A DNA stretch of 64,000 bases, taken from positions 62,001-126,000 of the forward strand of contig NZ_PGFJ01000001.1 in assembly GCF_002797815.1 (NCBI RefSeq). Direction: 5' to 3'. Shown piece after piece: positions 46,458 to 54,508 of this stretch. Made by a program: the position numbers and the translations under genes. The DNA is from Mucilaginibacter auburnensis. Its GTDB lineage: Bacteria > Bacteroidota > Bacteroidia > Sphingobacteriales > Sphingobacteriaceae. The notes beneath the pieces are model-generated. The model made no database searches, was not told where the DNA came from, and saw nothing but the letters and a program-made list of their open reading frames with translations. Every line of letters starts with the position of its first letter. The stretch's first letter is position 1.

Positions 46458-47024
46458 CTACTTCATGCTTTGCAGTTCATCCAGGTGGTGTTTAACCACA
46501 GGAGCTGTTTTAGCAGCGAAAGCTTTTAGTTCGGCATCCTGCCCGCCGTTGGCTTCCTGGTTCATAATGGCTAAGGTTTTATTGTGGCCCTCTTTCATTA
46601 CTTTGATGTAGCCTTCATCAAAAGCTTTACCGCTTAGTTTGCTTAGGCTATCGCTTTTAGCCTGATGTTCGGCATCAAGGCCGGTAGGTAAGGTGATGTT
46701 TTTGTTTTTAGCAATACCCATCAGTTCCTCATTGGCCATGCTGTGGTCTTTCACCATCATGTTGCCAAAGTTTTTTACTTCTGCGCTAACGCCTTTTGCC
46801 GCGGCCATTTTGCCCAAAGCTACTTCTGCCATGCCGCTAATAGCTGCTTTGTTAGCAAAGGCGGTATCGGCTGCTGCCGGAGATGATACGTTAGATTGTT
46901 CTGCCACCGGGCCATTATCAGCCAGTACCTCTGTGCTGTCTGCGCCCTTGTCGGCTTCACTGCTGCTACAGGCCTGTAATAAGCCAACGGCAATAAGTGG
47001 GATAAAGAAGATCTTGTTTTTCAT
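46458..47024 (-). CDS. DUF4142-family lipoprotein
   Basis: Lipoprotein of 188 residues: signal with lipid-modified Cys19 (LIAVGLLQAC), a Ser/Ala/Asp-rich linker (about 20-60), and a DUF4142 ferritin-like helical domain (about 65-185) with AEVALGKMAAAKG, FGNMMVKDHSMANEELM and VVKHHLDELQSMK. The conserved His residues of this family are present (KDHS, AEHQ, EGHNK, KHHL). The function of DUF4142 proteins is not established. It is transcribed alone on the minus strand. Confidence 0.88.
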   Translation of the reverse strand: MKNKIFFIPLIAVGLLQACSSSEADKGADSTEVLADNGPVAEQSNVSSPAAADTAFANKAAISGMAEVALGKMAAAKGVSAEVKNFGNMMVKDHSMANEELMGIAKNKNITLPTGLDAEHQAKSDSLSKLSGKAFDEGYIKVMKEGHNKTLAIMNQEANGGQDAELKAFAAKTAPVVKHHLDELQSMK

Positions 47025-47157
47025 AAATTTAGTTTATTACAATACAATGCACATTGATGCAAAGTTTCTGTAATACACCAGCTTAGTGAAAAACGGGTAA
47101 TTGCCGCATGTGCGTAAAATACGTAGAAAGGGTTTAAGAAAGATTATTGGTTTTTGC

Positions 47158-48171
47158 TCAAAGACAATACTTTTTTAGCATTTCATCAAGAGCAGGCCAA
47201 CTGCCCAACGCCTTTGCTTTATTCCAATCTTCGCAAGCACCATCCTTGTTGCCCAACAACAGCTTGCACAATGCGCGCAGGTAAAGATCTTCTTTGTCAT
47301 GAGGTTTACTGGCTATTGCCTTATCGAAATAATATAACGCCAACTCATAATTACCCTTTGTAAAAGCCTGATTAGCTTTCTGCGAAGCCAAAAGTGCAGG
47401 TATAGCAGTTTCAGATGTAAGATAGCTTAAGTTAACAGACATTTGTACTGCTACGGGTTTTCCGTTAAGCAATGCCGGTTCCCATTTTTTACGGTTTTGT
47501 TTAAATACCTTGACGAAGGTTTTATTATAGTCCGCGTCAATTCCTTCTAAAATCTTTAAACTATCAGCAGAACCGGTTTTAGAAACAATGAATGTTGCCA
47601 ATAAATTTCCTACACGGTTATCCATGTTTACATCTTCCCGTACGCCCTTATACATATCATTTCTAAAACTTTCTCCACGGTAAACAGCATATATTTTTGG
47701 TGTCTGCTTATAAATGGTATCTCGTTCAAACACCTTTAAAATATCAGCCGGTTCAAGCGCCAAACTGTTTTGGAAACTCCGCTCCTGAACAAAGTAAAAT
47801 TTTAATGCGTCCGGATCATTAAACCCTTTCCGGCCAGCTTGCAACAATACCAAAGTATCATTGGTGATCTCCGTGCGATAGGTGTTTACTACCCAGCCTT
47901 CGTCATTTTTAATTGTAAGCAAGCTGTTATCAACCTGAAACAAATAGGCATTCCCGTAATCGGTATAAATGCTTGAAACATTTACTTTATTAGGGCGGGA
48001 GAACCTATATTTTATATAAACGTTCTTAAGCGGATGCGCATCGGGCAGTTCTGTTCCGTCGCGAAAAACAACCTTACTTGTAACCCACGTTTCAAACATA
48101 TATTGTGGTGCAGTTTGCGCCCTCAAAACTTTGGTTACCAGTAGTAAAGCAAAAAGTATATAATATCTCAT
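47158..48171 (-). CDS. Secreted protein with TonB-C-like and TPR segments
   Basis: Protein of 337 residues with an N-terminal signal peptide (cleavage near LRAQ, about residue 19). The N-terminal half is an unassigned beta-rich region; about residues 185-250 resemble the C-terminal domain of TonB-like energy transducers (GNLLATFIVSKTGSADSLKILEGID, KWEPALLNGKPVAVQMSVNLSY); about 265-330 form two TPR-like helices (ANQAFTKGNYELALYYFDKAIA, ALCKLLLGNKDGACEDWNKA). It lacks a transmembrane anchor and Pro-rich spacer, so it is unlikely to be a working TonB. It is probably periplasmic; its role is unknown. Confidence 0.7.
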   Translation of the reverse strand: MRYYILFALLLVTKVLRAQTAPQYMFETWVTSKVVFRDGTELPDAHPLKNVYIKYRFSRPNKVNVSSIYTDYGNAYLFQVDNSLLTIKNDEGWVVNTYRTEITNDTLVLLQAGRKGFNDPDALKFYFVQERSFQNSLALEPADILKVFERDTIYKQTPKIYAVYRGESFRNDMYKGVREDVNMDNRVGNLLATFIVSKTGSADSLKILEGIDADYNKTFVKVFKQNRKKWEPALLNGKPVAVQMSVNLSYLTSETAIPALLASQKANQAFTKGNYELALYYFDKAIASKPHDKEDLYLRALCKLLLGNKDGACEDWNKAKALGSWPALDEMLKKYCL

Positions 48172-48210
48172 TAAAGAAACAGGTTTAGGTATACTTCAAA
48201 GCAATTCCTT

Positions 48211-48510
48211 TTAATACAACTGCGTAGCCAGCACAGCCTCCCTGTTATCAAGAACAGGAACAATCTGGCCTAAAGCTATTGCTTTAAAATGCTCAGACGC
48301 GCGGTGTGCGGCAACAGCATCTTCGTTTTTGTAACCTTCATACAACATAATGGTGTTTGGGTCAGTGATGCTTTGGTGGATGGTGTAAAACAGGTTACCT
48401 TCTTCTTTACGGGTTTGTTCAACCAACTCAGGCAGCAATTTTAATACAGACTCAAGGTGACCATCTTTTACCTGCCATTTGGCAAAAAGGTTTACGGGTT
48501 TATCGCTCAT
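48211..48510 (-). CDS. Antibiotic biosynthesis monooxygenase (ABM)-family protein, quinol monooxygenase-like
   Basis: Small ferredoxin-like-fold protein of 99 residues, matching the ABM/YgiN family: VNLFAKWQVKDGHLESVLKLLPELVEQTRKEEG, then FYTIHQSITDPNTIMLYEGYKNEDAVAAHRASEHFK. Such proteins act as cofactor-free oxygenases on quinols or as dimeric chaperone-like proteins; the substrate here cannot be inferred. It is divergent from the DUF202 gene with a 91-base gap. Confidence 0.85.
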   Translation of the reverse strand: MSDKPVNLFAKWQVKDGHLESVLKLLPELVEQTRKEEGNLFYTIHQSITDPNTIMLYEGYKNEDAVAAHRASEHFKAIALGQIVPVLDNREAVLATQLY

Positions 48511-48601
48511 GGTATTTTTTATATGCTGCTAAAATACTCAAATTGCTTAGCAGCGGGCCGGGCATTTGTTCATTTTGTAAAAAAATGCCACATTTATAAC
48601 G

Positions 48602-49003
48602 ATGGAAGAAGTAAACCCAAAAACAAAGAACATATCAGCAGGCCCGGCCGACTTCATGGCCAATGAGCGTACCTTTCTGGCCTGGATACGTACCAGCATT
48701 GCCTTGATGGGTTTTGGCTTTGTGATAGTAAAGTTCGCGTTGTTTGTTAAGCAGATGGCTATGATAATGGGTGGCAAAGGCGTGCCACCGGGCAAGGGCT
48801 ACTCTGCCGAGATTGGTACTTTTATGGTAGTGCTTGGCGCGTTGATGACGGTGCTGTCTTACATAAGATATCGCCACGTTGACCGGCAGTTGGGCAATAA
48901 TGTTTACTTCCCTTCCAAATGGCTGTCGCTGTTGGTAGCAGGCGTGTTGGTGGTTGGCGCTATTTTGTTAGTGTTTTACCTGCTGCCAAGCGTGAGACAG
49001 TAG
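48602..49003 (+). CDS. YidH/DUF202-family membrane protein
   Basis: Small inner-membrane protein of 133 residues. The family signature MANERTFLAWIRTSIALMGFGF lies at the first transmembrane segment (about 20-52), followed by two more segments (about 73-92 and 107-128), giving the three-helix DUF202 layout. A loop rich in Gly/Pro/Lys (GGKGVPPGKG) separates segments 1 and 2. The function is unknown. It ends just before a hairpin shared with the convergent YceI gene. Confidence 0.88.
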   Translation: MEEVNPKTKNISAGPADFMANERTFLAWIRTSIALMGFGFVIVKFALFVKQMAMIMGGKGVPPGKGYSAEIGTFMVVLGALMTVLSYIRYRHVDRQLGNNVYFPSKWLSLLVAGVLVVGAILLVFYLLPSVRQ

Positions 49004-49013
49004 GGTCTTTAAC

Positions 49014-49049
49014 AACAAAGCCTCCGGACAATCGTACGAAGGCTCTGTT
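49014..49049. terminator. Probable bidirectional terminator
   Basis: Imperfect 13-bp inverted repeat (49014-49026 and 49037-49049, two mismatches) centred on AGCCT/AGGCT, between the convergent DUF202 and YceI genes. Confidence 0.55.
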
Positions 49050-49068
49050 ATCATAGATAATAAATTAC

Positions 49069-49665
49069 TTATTTGGTAGCAACCAAAGTGATGTTAAGGG
49101 TGAACTCATCATCAATAGCTTTGTCGCCAATGGTATCAAAAAAGCTTTTTGAAGCATATTTGATGTTGTATTTGGTACGGTCAACTTTTACGTTAGCAGC
49201 TTTAGCAGTTAAAGTGTTACCGCTAACTGTGTAGGTTGCAGGGAATGATACCGCGTTGGTGATACCTTTTATCGTAAGGTTACCAGCTACACTAATAGCG
49301 CCGTTACCGGTTTTGGTAATTTTAGTAGTTACAAACTGTGCTTGCGGGTGTTTGTCAACGCCAAAGAAGTCTTCAGATTTTAAGTGGCCTAATAATTTGC
49401 CTTTTGAATCATCGTCTGTCAGATCTTTATTGCTGATAGAAGCCATATTGATAGCAAATGAACCTTTTGCAGGAACATTATCTTCGGTAACTATAGTACC
49501 TGATGCTAACTTGATCTCGCCATTGTGCTGACCCAACACTTTTTTGCCGGTCCACTCAATGTTGCTTTTTTGTGTGTCAATTTTGTAGGTTTCGGTTTTT
49601 GCAGGCGCAAATGCTGATAATACAGTAGCAGCCAATCCAATTGTTAAGAGTGATATCTTTTTCAT
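49069..49665 (-). CDS. YceI-family periplasmic lipid-binding-like protein
   Basis: Secreted lipocalin-like protein of 198 residues from ATG 49665, where the signal peptide begins (MKKISLLTIGLAATVLSA, cleavage near APAK); an in-frame ATG 18 codons upstream is less likely. YceI features: TYKIDTQKSNIEWTGKKVLGQHNGEI, DLTDDDSKGKLLGHLKSEDFFGVDKHPQA and the final strand FTLNITLVATK. YceI proteins bind isoprenoid-type lipids. A 12-bp palindrome ATGTTTAAACAT lies upstream at 49708-49719. Confidence 0.92.
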   Translation of the reverse strand: MKKISLLTIGLAATVLSAFAPAKTETYKIDTQKSNIEWTGKKVLGQHNGEIKLASGTIVTEDNVPAKGSFAINMASISNKDLTDDDSKGKLLGHLKSEDFFGVDKHPQAQFVTTKITKTGNGAISVAGNLTIKGITNAVSFPATYTVSGNTLTAKAANVKVDRTKYNIKYASKSFFDTIGDKAIDDEFTLNITLVATK

Positions 49666-49846
49666 TTTCTTTTGTTTTGATAGAACAAATATAAAAGCAA
49701 TAATTACATGTTTAAACATATAAATGATTTAATTGCGCGTTTATGACAAACCCATAAAATCTACTGATTTTGTAGTATATCCCTTTAAGTTGAAGTTTCT
49801 TAACTAATCAGTATATTAGTGCCTGTAAACCATTATAACATTTTCA

Positions 49847-50854
49847 ATGATGAACTCTTTTAGAAGCGCGTTAACAGCTACCGCAATAGCGCTATGTTGC
49901 ACGCAGGTATATGCACAGACTAAAAAGCCTTTGATCACCGTAAAATCTATGGACCCGGCTTTTGACAAACTGGTAAGCAAAGATGCCAAAGCAGAAATTT
50001 TGGCTGAGGGTTTTACCTGGAGCGAGGGCCCGCTTTGGATAGAGAAACATAAAATGCTGCTTCTCTCTGACGTAAAAGAGAATAAAATATATAAATGGAC
50101 CGCCGGGAAAGGTAAAGAGGTGTACCTTAACCCATCCGGCTATACTGGCACTATTCCACGCGGTGGTGAATTGGGCTCTAATGGTTTGGGTTTAAGCAAT
50201 GATGGCAAACTGGTAATTTGCCAGGATGGTAACCGCCAGGTAGTTATTATGGATGCGCCCTTAGATAAACCTGAACCAAAATTCAAGGCATTGGCTGCCA
50301 ACTATAACGGCTTAAAGTTTGACAGCCCCAACGACCTTACTTTTATGAGCAATGGCGACATTTACTTTACCGACCCGCCATACGGTTTGGAAAAAAATGT
50401 TGGAGATCCGCTTAAAGAGGCTCCATATCAGGGTGTGTACCGCATATCAAAAAATGGCAAGGTAACCTTACTTACCAAAGAGATATCGCGCCCTAATGGT
50501 ATCGCTTTATTTCCGGGAGAAAAAAGGATATTGATAGCCAACTCAGATCCGGCTAAGCCACACTGGTATGTTTATGATCTTGATAAGAACGGCCTTTTAA
50601 CCAACGAAAAGATATTTTACACGGCCGAGATGCCTAAAAACGGCTATAGCGGTGTACCCGATGGTTTGAAAATTGACAAGCAGGGCAATGTGTTCGCCAC
50701 CGGTCCGGGAGGTATTTTTGTGCTGAACAGCAGCGGCAAATTGTTAGGTAAAATTGAGGTGGATGACCTGGCATCTAACTGCAGCTTCTCTGCCGATCAG
50801 AAAACCATTTACGTTACCAACAACCGCAGAGTAATTAAAATTGCTTTGAGATAA
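49847..50854 (+). CDS. Secreted SMP-30/gluconolactonase-family lactonase
   Basis: Secreted six-bladed propeller of 335 residues with signal peptide ending at VYAQ (about residue 24). SMP-30 motifs: the metal-binding Glu in GFTWSEGPLWI, KFDSPNDLTFMSNGDIYFTDPPYG, ISRPNGIALFPGEKR and GVPDGLKIDKQGNVFATG with the catalytic Asp. These enzymes open sugar lactones such as gluconolactone. It could hydrolyse lactones made by a periplasmic quinoprotein such as the one at 34846-37143; that connection is inference. A terminator follows. Confidence 0.88.
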   Translation: MMNSFRSALTATAIALCCTQVYAQTKKPLITVKSMDPAFDKLVSKDAKAEILAEGFTWSEGPLWIEKHKMLLLSDVKENKIYKWTAGKGKEVYLNPSGYTGTIPRGGELGSNGLGLSNDGKLVICQDGNRQVVIMDAPLDKPEPKFKALAANYNGLKFDSPNDLTFMSNGDIYFTDPPYGLEKNVGDPLKEAPYQGVYRISKNGKVTLLTKEISRPNGIALFPGEKRILIANSDPAKPHWYVYDLDKNGLLTNEKIFYTAEMPKNGYSGVPDGLKIDKQGNVFATGPGGIFVLNSSGKLLGKIEVDDLASNCSFSADQKTIYVTNNRRVIKIALR

Positions 50855-50869
50855 GACTATAAAATAATG

Positions 50870-50909
50870 ATAGCTAAGCCCTTTTCTACATCGGAAAGGG
50901 CTTAGCTAT
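50870..50909 (+). terminator. Intrinsic terminator after the SMP-30 gene
   Basis: Perfect 15-bp inverted repeat (50870-50884 and 50895-50909) with a 10-base loop, 16 bases after the stop codon and followed by a T-rich stretch. Confidence 0.85.
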
Positions 50910-50962
50910 TTATGGTGATCGGTTTAAAAAACTTATATTTAGCCATCTAATTACAATACATT

Positions 50963-51835
50963 ATGCGTAAAAATATAATAGGCAAAGCATTAGCCATTAT
51001 TGGCTTATGCTGCATGAGTTTATTCGCCTCCGCGCAAACCGTAAAAGAGCCGGCCAGTTTGTCGCCTGGATGGATGCGCACTTATCAGCCTTTTCGCATA
51101 GTGGGTAATTTGTATTATGTGGGTACTTATGACCTGGCTTGTTACCTGATTGTAACCCCTAAAGGCAATATTTTGATCAATACAGGTTTGGCAGCTTCTA
51201 CCCCAATTATAAAAAGCAATATTGAGGCTTTAGGTTTTAAGCTCAGCGATACCAAAATACTGCTCACCACACAGGCGCACTATGACCATGTAGGCGCTAT
51301 GGCCGAAATTAAAAAGCTAACCGGCGCTAAAATGATGGTAGATGCAGCTGATGCCGGCGTAATGGAAGATGGCGGACGATCTGACTATGAATATGGTGGC
51401 CCAACAAGCGCCTTTGCTCCTGTTAAAGTGGATGCGGCATTAAAAGACGGTGAAAAAATAAAATTAGGCGGTACAGAAATTACCATTTTACACCACCCCG
51501 GCCATACCAAAGGCTCAAGCAGTTTTGTTTTGAATGTAAAAGACGACACCAAAACCTGGAAGGTATTGATAGCGAATATGCCTACCATTGTAACCGACAA
51601 ACCTTTTTCGGCCGTACCGGGCTACCCAAAAATTTCTGCCGATTACGCTTATACGCTTGCTTCGCTTAAAGCCCAGCAATTTGACCTGTGGCTATCGTCG
51701 CACGCCAGCCAGATGGATATGCACAAAAAACGCAAACCCGGTGATGCTTACAATCCATCAGTATTTGCCGACCGTGCAGGTTATGATGCATTGGTAGCGG
51801 GATATGAAAAAGACTACAAGGAGAAAATTAAGTAG
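50963..51835 (+). CDS. Subclass B3 metallo-beta-lactamase, GOB-like
   Basis: Secreted metallo-beta-lactamase of 290 residues, signal peptide ending at ASAQ (about residue 25). The zinc motif is TTQAHYDH, with Gln104-x-His106-x-Asp108-His109: Gln takes the place of the usual first His, the hallmark of GOB-type B3 enzymes. His181 (HHPGHTKGSS) and His247 (LSSHASQMDMHKK) supply the remaining ligands. The GARSDYEYG-like segment (GGRSDYEYG) also matches GOB proteins. It probably confers intrinsic hydrolysis of beta-lactams in the periplasm, but the MIC effect cannot be read from sequence. The next gene starts 14 bases downstream. Confidence 0.88.
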   Translation: MRKNIIGKALAIIGLCCMSLFASAQTVKEPASLSPGWMRTYQPFRIVGNLYYVGTYDLACYLIVTPKGNILINTGLAASTPIIKSNIEALGFKLSDTKILLTTQAHYDHVGAMAEIKKLTGAKMMVDAADAGVMEDGGRSDYEYGGPTSAFAPVKVDAALKDGEKIKLGGTEITILHHPGHTKGSSSFVLNVKDDTKTWKVLIANMPTIVTDKPFSAVPGYPKISADYAYTLASLKAQQFDLWLSSHASQMDMHKKRKPGDAYNPSVFADRAGYDALVAGYEKDYKEKIK

Positions 51836-51849
51836 TAGTTGCTAATTGC

Positions 51850-52296
51850 ATGATTGAGCTAATTGAACAGCAAACGCAAGACATTAGTTGGTTTTTTATC
51901 ACCGGCGAAAACATAGCTTTTATTGCCTCCGGTGGCGGACCACTGCCCACAACTATCGCAAGTCAAACGTTTGATGATCTTGATCTTGTGTACGACAGCA
52001 TCTTCGATTTACCAGACCGATGTGATGTTGTAATAAATCCCGAGCTTAAAAAAATGATTTATCCCAACACGGTTAATGAGCAGTATTTGGCAGACTTTGT
52101 TTTAATGGCGAGTAAAGGCCTTTTTAGTTATGATAAAACTGTAGTTAATAAATTTTCCGATACAGGCTATCATTTAGTTGCCTCGCCTACCAAACCTTTA
52201 ACAGCTGACGAGTTACCTGCACCCCTTTTAGAACTTTTGGCTTGCAGGAAAGATCAAAACATATTAGGCAATACTATAGACATTTCTCTGCTTTAA
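51850..52296 (+). CDS. Hypothetical protein, 148 residues
   Basis: I do not recognise this protein. It has no signal peptide or membrane segment and is acidic; visible stretches are FFITGENIAFIASGGGPLP, DDLDLVYDSIFDLPDRCDVVINPE and VSPTKPL-like (VASPTKPLTADELP). It starts 14 bases after the metallo-beta-lactamase on the same strand, so the two are probably co-transcribed, and it converges with the methionine aminopeptidase gene. The long open frame with consistent codon use supports a real gene. Confidence 0.65.
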   Translation: MIELIEQQTQDISWFFITGENIAFIASGGGPLPTTIASQTFDDLDLVYDSIFDLPDRCDVVINPELKKMIYPNTVNEQYLADFVLMASKGLFSYDKTVVNKFSDTGYHLVASPTKPLTADELPAPLLELLACRKDQNILGNTIDISLL

Positions 52297-52314
52297 ACTG
52301 AAAGCATTTACAAG

Positions 52315-53079
52315 CTAATCCCAAATACCATTTTGCGCGGTAAAAATTACTGGTTCGCCGCCTGTTACCATAATGGTGTGTTCGTGTTGAGCAACAAAGC
52401 CGCCTTTATTGCCTAACAGCGTCCATCCGTCGCCTTGCTCTTCGGCAATGGTTGATTTAGTTGAAATAAAGGTTTCAATTGCTACCACAGAGTTCTTTTT
52501 AAAACGGGTTGTGTTGAACCTGTCCTGGTAATTGGCAATTTCATGCGGTTCTTCGTGTAAGCTTCTGCCAACACCGTGACCGGTAAGGTTTTTTATAACC
52601 GTATAGCCGGCTTTCTTAGCTTCCGTTTCAATCAGTTTACCAATGTCTGATATTCTTACTCCTCCTTTAATATTGCTGATGGCTTTTTTCAAGATCTCCT
52701 TTGATGTTTCAACCAGTTTGCCATGACCGTGAATATCTTCACCCAAAACAAACGAGCCGCCATTATCTGCCCAAAAGCCGTTCAGCTCGGCCGATACGTC
52801 AATATTCAACAGGTCGCCCTCCTGCAAAATTGTATCTGCCGACGGTATGCCATGCGCTACCTCGCCATTAACACAAATACAGGTATTACCCGGAAAGTTG
52901 TAGGTAAGCAACGGTGCCGAACGCGCACCCATTTGGGTAAGCAATGCACCGCCATACTCATCCAGCTCCTTGGTTGACATGCCGGGTTTAGCATACTCGC
53001 GCATTTTTCTGAGGGTAATGGCTACGGCATCGCTGGCCAGCTGCATTCCGTTTAATTCGCTATCGCTTGATATAGACAT
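52315..53079 (-). CDS. map: Type I methionine aminopeptidase
   Basis: Cytoplasmic metallopeptidase of 254 residues that removes initiator methionine. The five metal ligands are visible in order: Asp in LLNIDVSAELNG, Asp in GFWADNGGSF, His in GHGVGRSLHEEP, Glu in VAIETFIS and Glu in VAQHEHTIMV; the substrate-contact His is in NGEVAHGIP. Length is normal for type Ia enzymes. It may not be the only map gene, because many Bacteroidota have another in the ribosomal-protein region. A palindromic repeat element lies in its upstream region. Confidence 0.93.
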   Translation of the reverse strand: MSISSDSELNGMQLASDAVAITLRKMREYAKPGMSTKELDEYGGALLTQMGARSAPLLTYNFPGNTCICVNGEVAHGIPSADTILQEGDLLNIDVSAELNGFWADNGGSFVLGEDIHGHGKLVETSKEILKKAISNIKGGVRISDIGKLIETEAKKAGYTVIKNLTGHGVGRSLHEEPHEIANYQDRFNTTRFKKNSVVAIETFISTKSTIAEEQGDGWTLLGNKGGFVAQHEHTIMVTGGEPVIFTAQNGIWD

Positions 53080-53170
53080 GGTGTGTTTTTATGACGCTGC
53101 AAAAATAAGCATAAAACAGGCTAATGCGGTCGAGGTATTGTCAAGTTCGGTCATTAGTTGATACCCTCGT

Positions 53171-53322
53171 TTGTCATTTCGACCGAGCGAGCGGGGGGCT
53201 TGAGGGGAGCGAGGGAGAAATCTTTTCGAAGCGATGAGTAACCGGCGAATCAGTCGCCTTTAAAGGATTTCTCCCTCGCCCCCACCGCCCAAGGCTTTTA
53301 CCCTTGCCTATCGAAATGACAA
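53171..53322. repeat. 152-bp palindromic intergenic repeat element (REP/MITE-like)
   Basis: The ends TTGTCATTTCGA (53171-53182) and TCGAAATGACAA (53311-53322) are perfect 12-base inverted repeats, and inside them GCGAGGGAGAAATC (53209-53222) and GATTTCTCCCTCGC (53266-53279) form a second perfect inverted pair. No coding sequence is present. Elements with a TTTCGA...GGGAGAAATC plan are common between genes in Sphingobacteriaceae, in my recollection. Confidence 0.65.
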
Positions 53323-53367
53323 CAAGAGATGAAATATGTGGGAGATTTAAACTTTATTCATTGTTTA

Positions 53368-53586
53368 TCACACATTTATAATTTGCTCACCCACACTTTG
53401 AATATCCGCCTGGCTAAATTCCTGCGGGTCATCACTTGTCCAGGTGTAGAGGGTGTTTTTGTAGATGGTTAGCGTGCGGTCTTCAAACGCAATGTCGTAA
53501 AGTGTTTTGTCACCGTCAGCATGTTCATTAACCTGCACGTCAAACTGTTTGCCGTTGAGTGATATGTTATAATTGTTGTTTTCCAT
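53368..53586 (-). CDS. Small hypothetical protein, 72 residues
   Basis: A short soluble acidic protein, MENNNYNISLNGKQFDVQVNE at its start, without signal peptide or recognised motif. Alternating hydrophobic/polar residues suggest a small beta-rich fold (YNISLNGKQFDVQV, RTLTIYKNTLYTW). It is on the minus strand, 112 bases after the two-repeat DUF3471-like gene, and downstream of that gene's terminator. I cannot assign a function. Confidence 0.6.
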   Translation of the reverse strand: MENNNYNISLNGKQFDVQVNEHADGDKTLYDIAFEDRTLTIYKNTLYTWTSDDPQEFSQADIQSVGEQIINV

Positions 53587-53642
53587 GATAGTAGCTGTTG
53601 AAATTTAACAGCATTAGCCGAAAAATGGTTTCGCTCATCAAC

Positions 53643-53676
53643 AAAAAAGGGCAGAGGTACTTCACCACCCCTGCCC
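53643..53676 (-). terminator. Intrinsic terminator of the two-repeat DUF3471-like gene
   Basis: On the minus strand GGGCAG...CTGCCC (53671-53676 with 53649-53654, plus inner GGT/ACC pairing) is followed by a run of six T residues, 23 bases after the stop at 53699. Confidence 0.7.
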
Positions 53677-53698
53677 ATGAGCAAACTTCACAACAGCA

Positions 53699-54322
53699 TT
53701 AGTCTACCTTGGTAAACACCTCCTTGTTGTTCAGTACCAGTTGATTGACCTTTTTATCACTGCCCTTTTTAAAGGCAAGCGGACAATCTAAAGCGTTTAC
53801 AAAAAAGTTGTCGGCTGAGAGGTAAGTGAGGGGACTTTTGCCTCCATCCCAAAGTTGAGTTCCCCATATTTTACCATCTTTCAACGTCACTTCAATTACC
53901 ATTTCCTTTTGGTTAACGGTGGCCTTGTACTTGCCTAAGTATTGCGACGGATTGGCGGGTATGGCTTCGGTATTTAAAGGCTTATCATCAACTTTTGTCC
54001 ATAGGTCATGCCCTGCTACCAGCATTTGCGTTACCTTGTTGCCTTCTCGTACAAATTTAACCGGCCAGTTATTCTGCTTCATTTTAAGAGTGAAATCGTC
54101 GCCGGATTTTTGTTCAAGTGGCAGTACTTCAAAATCCCATAGTTGTTTTGAAACCAGTTTGCCATTCTCTACATACATATTCAGCAGCAACACAGTGCTG
54201 CCTTGCATACGTTTATAGCGGCCAACAAATTGATCAAGGTTGCCGGCAGCATTGGGTGCTTTACTCCAGGCGCCTAAAGTTTGAATGCTGATGAACAGCA
54301 ATAATGCGAGATACTTTTTCAT
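53699..54322 (-). CDS. Secreted protein with two tandem DUF3471-like beta domains
   Basis: Secreted protein of 207 residues, signal peptide ending near LGAWS. Two related domains follow, about 28-112 and 122-206: each starts FVGRYKR / YLGKYKA, continues with a strand plus DGK or NGK turn (VENGKLVSKQLWD / LKDGKIWGTQLWD), and ends with KV..L...LWTKVD or V..LVLNNKEVFTKVD. This pattern resembles the DUF3471 domain found at the end of many serine beta-lactamase-like proteins. The single-domain protein at 55678-56055 is a clear paralogue. The gene diverges from a membrane AraC regulator over a 32-bp near-palindrome. Confidence 0.72.
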   Translation of the reverse strand: MKKYLALLLFISIQTLGAWSKAPNAAGNLDQFVGRYKRMQGSTVLLLNMYVENGKLVSKQLWDFEVLPLEQKSGDDFTLKMKQNNWPVKFVREGNKVTQMLVAGHDLWTKVDDKPLNTEAIPANPSQYLGKYKATVNQKEMVIEVTLKDGKIWGTQLWDGGKSPLTYLSADNFFVNALDCPLAFKKGSDKKVNQLVLNNKEVFTKVD

Positions 54323-54395
54323 GTTTTTAGATTTTAATGTGAACGATTAGTTAGGGCTACATTGCCGGGAACAAAACAACGGGCTTTAAGTACCT

Positions 54396-54427
54396 AACAC
54401 TACTCAAATCATGATATGAGTAGTGTT
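54396..54427. promoter_or_regulatory. 32-bp near-perfect palindrome, candidate operator
   Basis: The arms AACACTACTCA (54396-54406) and TGAGTAGTGTT (54417-54427) are perfect inverted repeats, and the core ATCATGAT (54408-54415) is itself a palindrome; only the pair 54407/54416 breaks the dyad. It lies in the divergent region 73 bases from the DUF3471-like start and 81 from the AraC start. No T-run follows, so an operator is likelier than a terminator. Confidence 0.6.
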
Positions 54428-54508
54428 GATGATGCCTCAAGGCGTGTTTTGCGCAGAGTTTTTCTCACCTTAGCAGCGGCCTTACAAACATTGCGTATCT
54501 TCAAACAA

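Noticed and set aside
54416..54508. Extended N-terminus of the membrane AraC protein
   Set aside because: The upstream ATG falls within the 32-bp palindrome and would add an Arg-rich lead before the first membrane segment.
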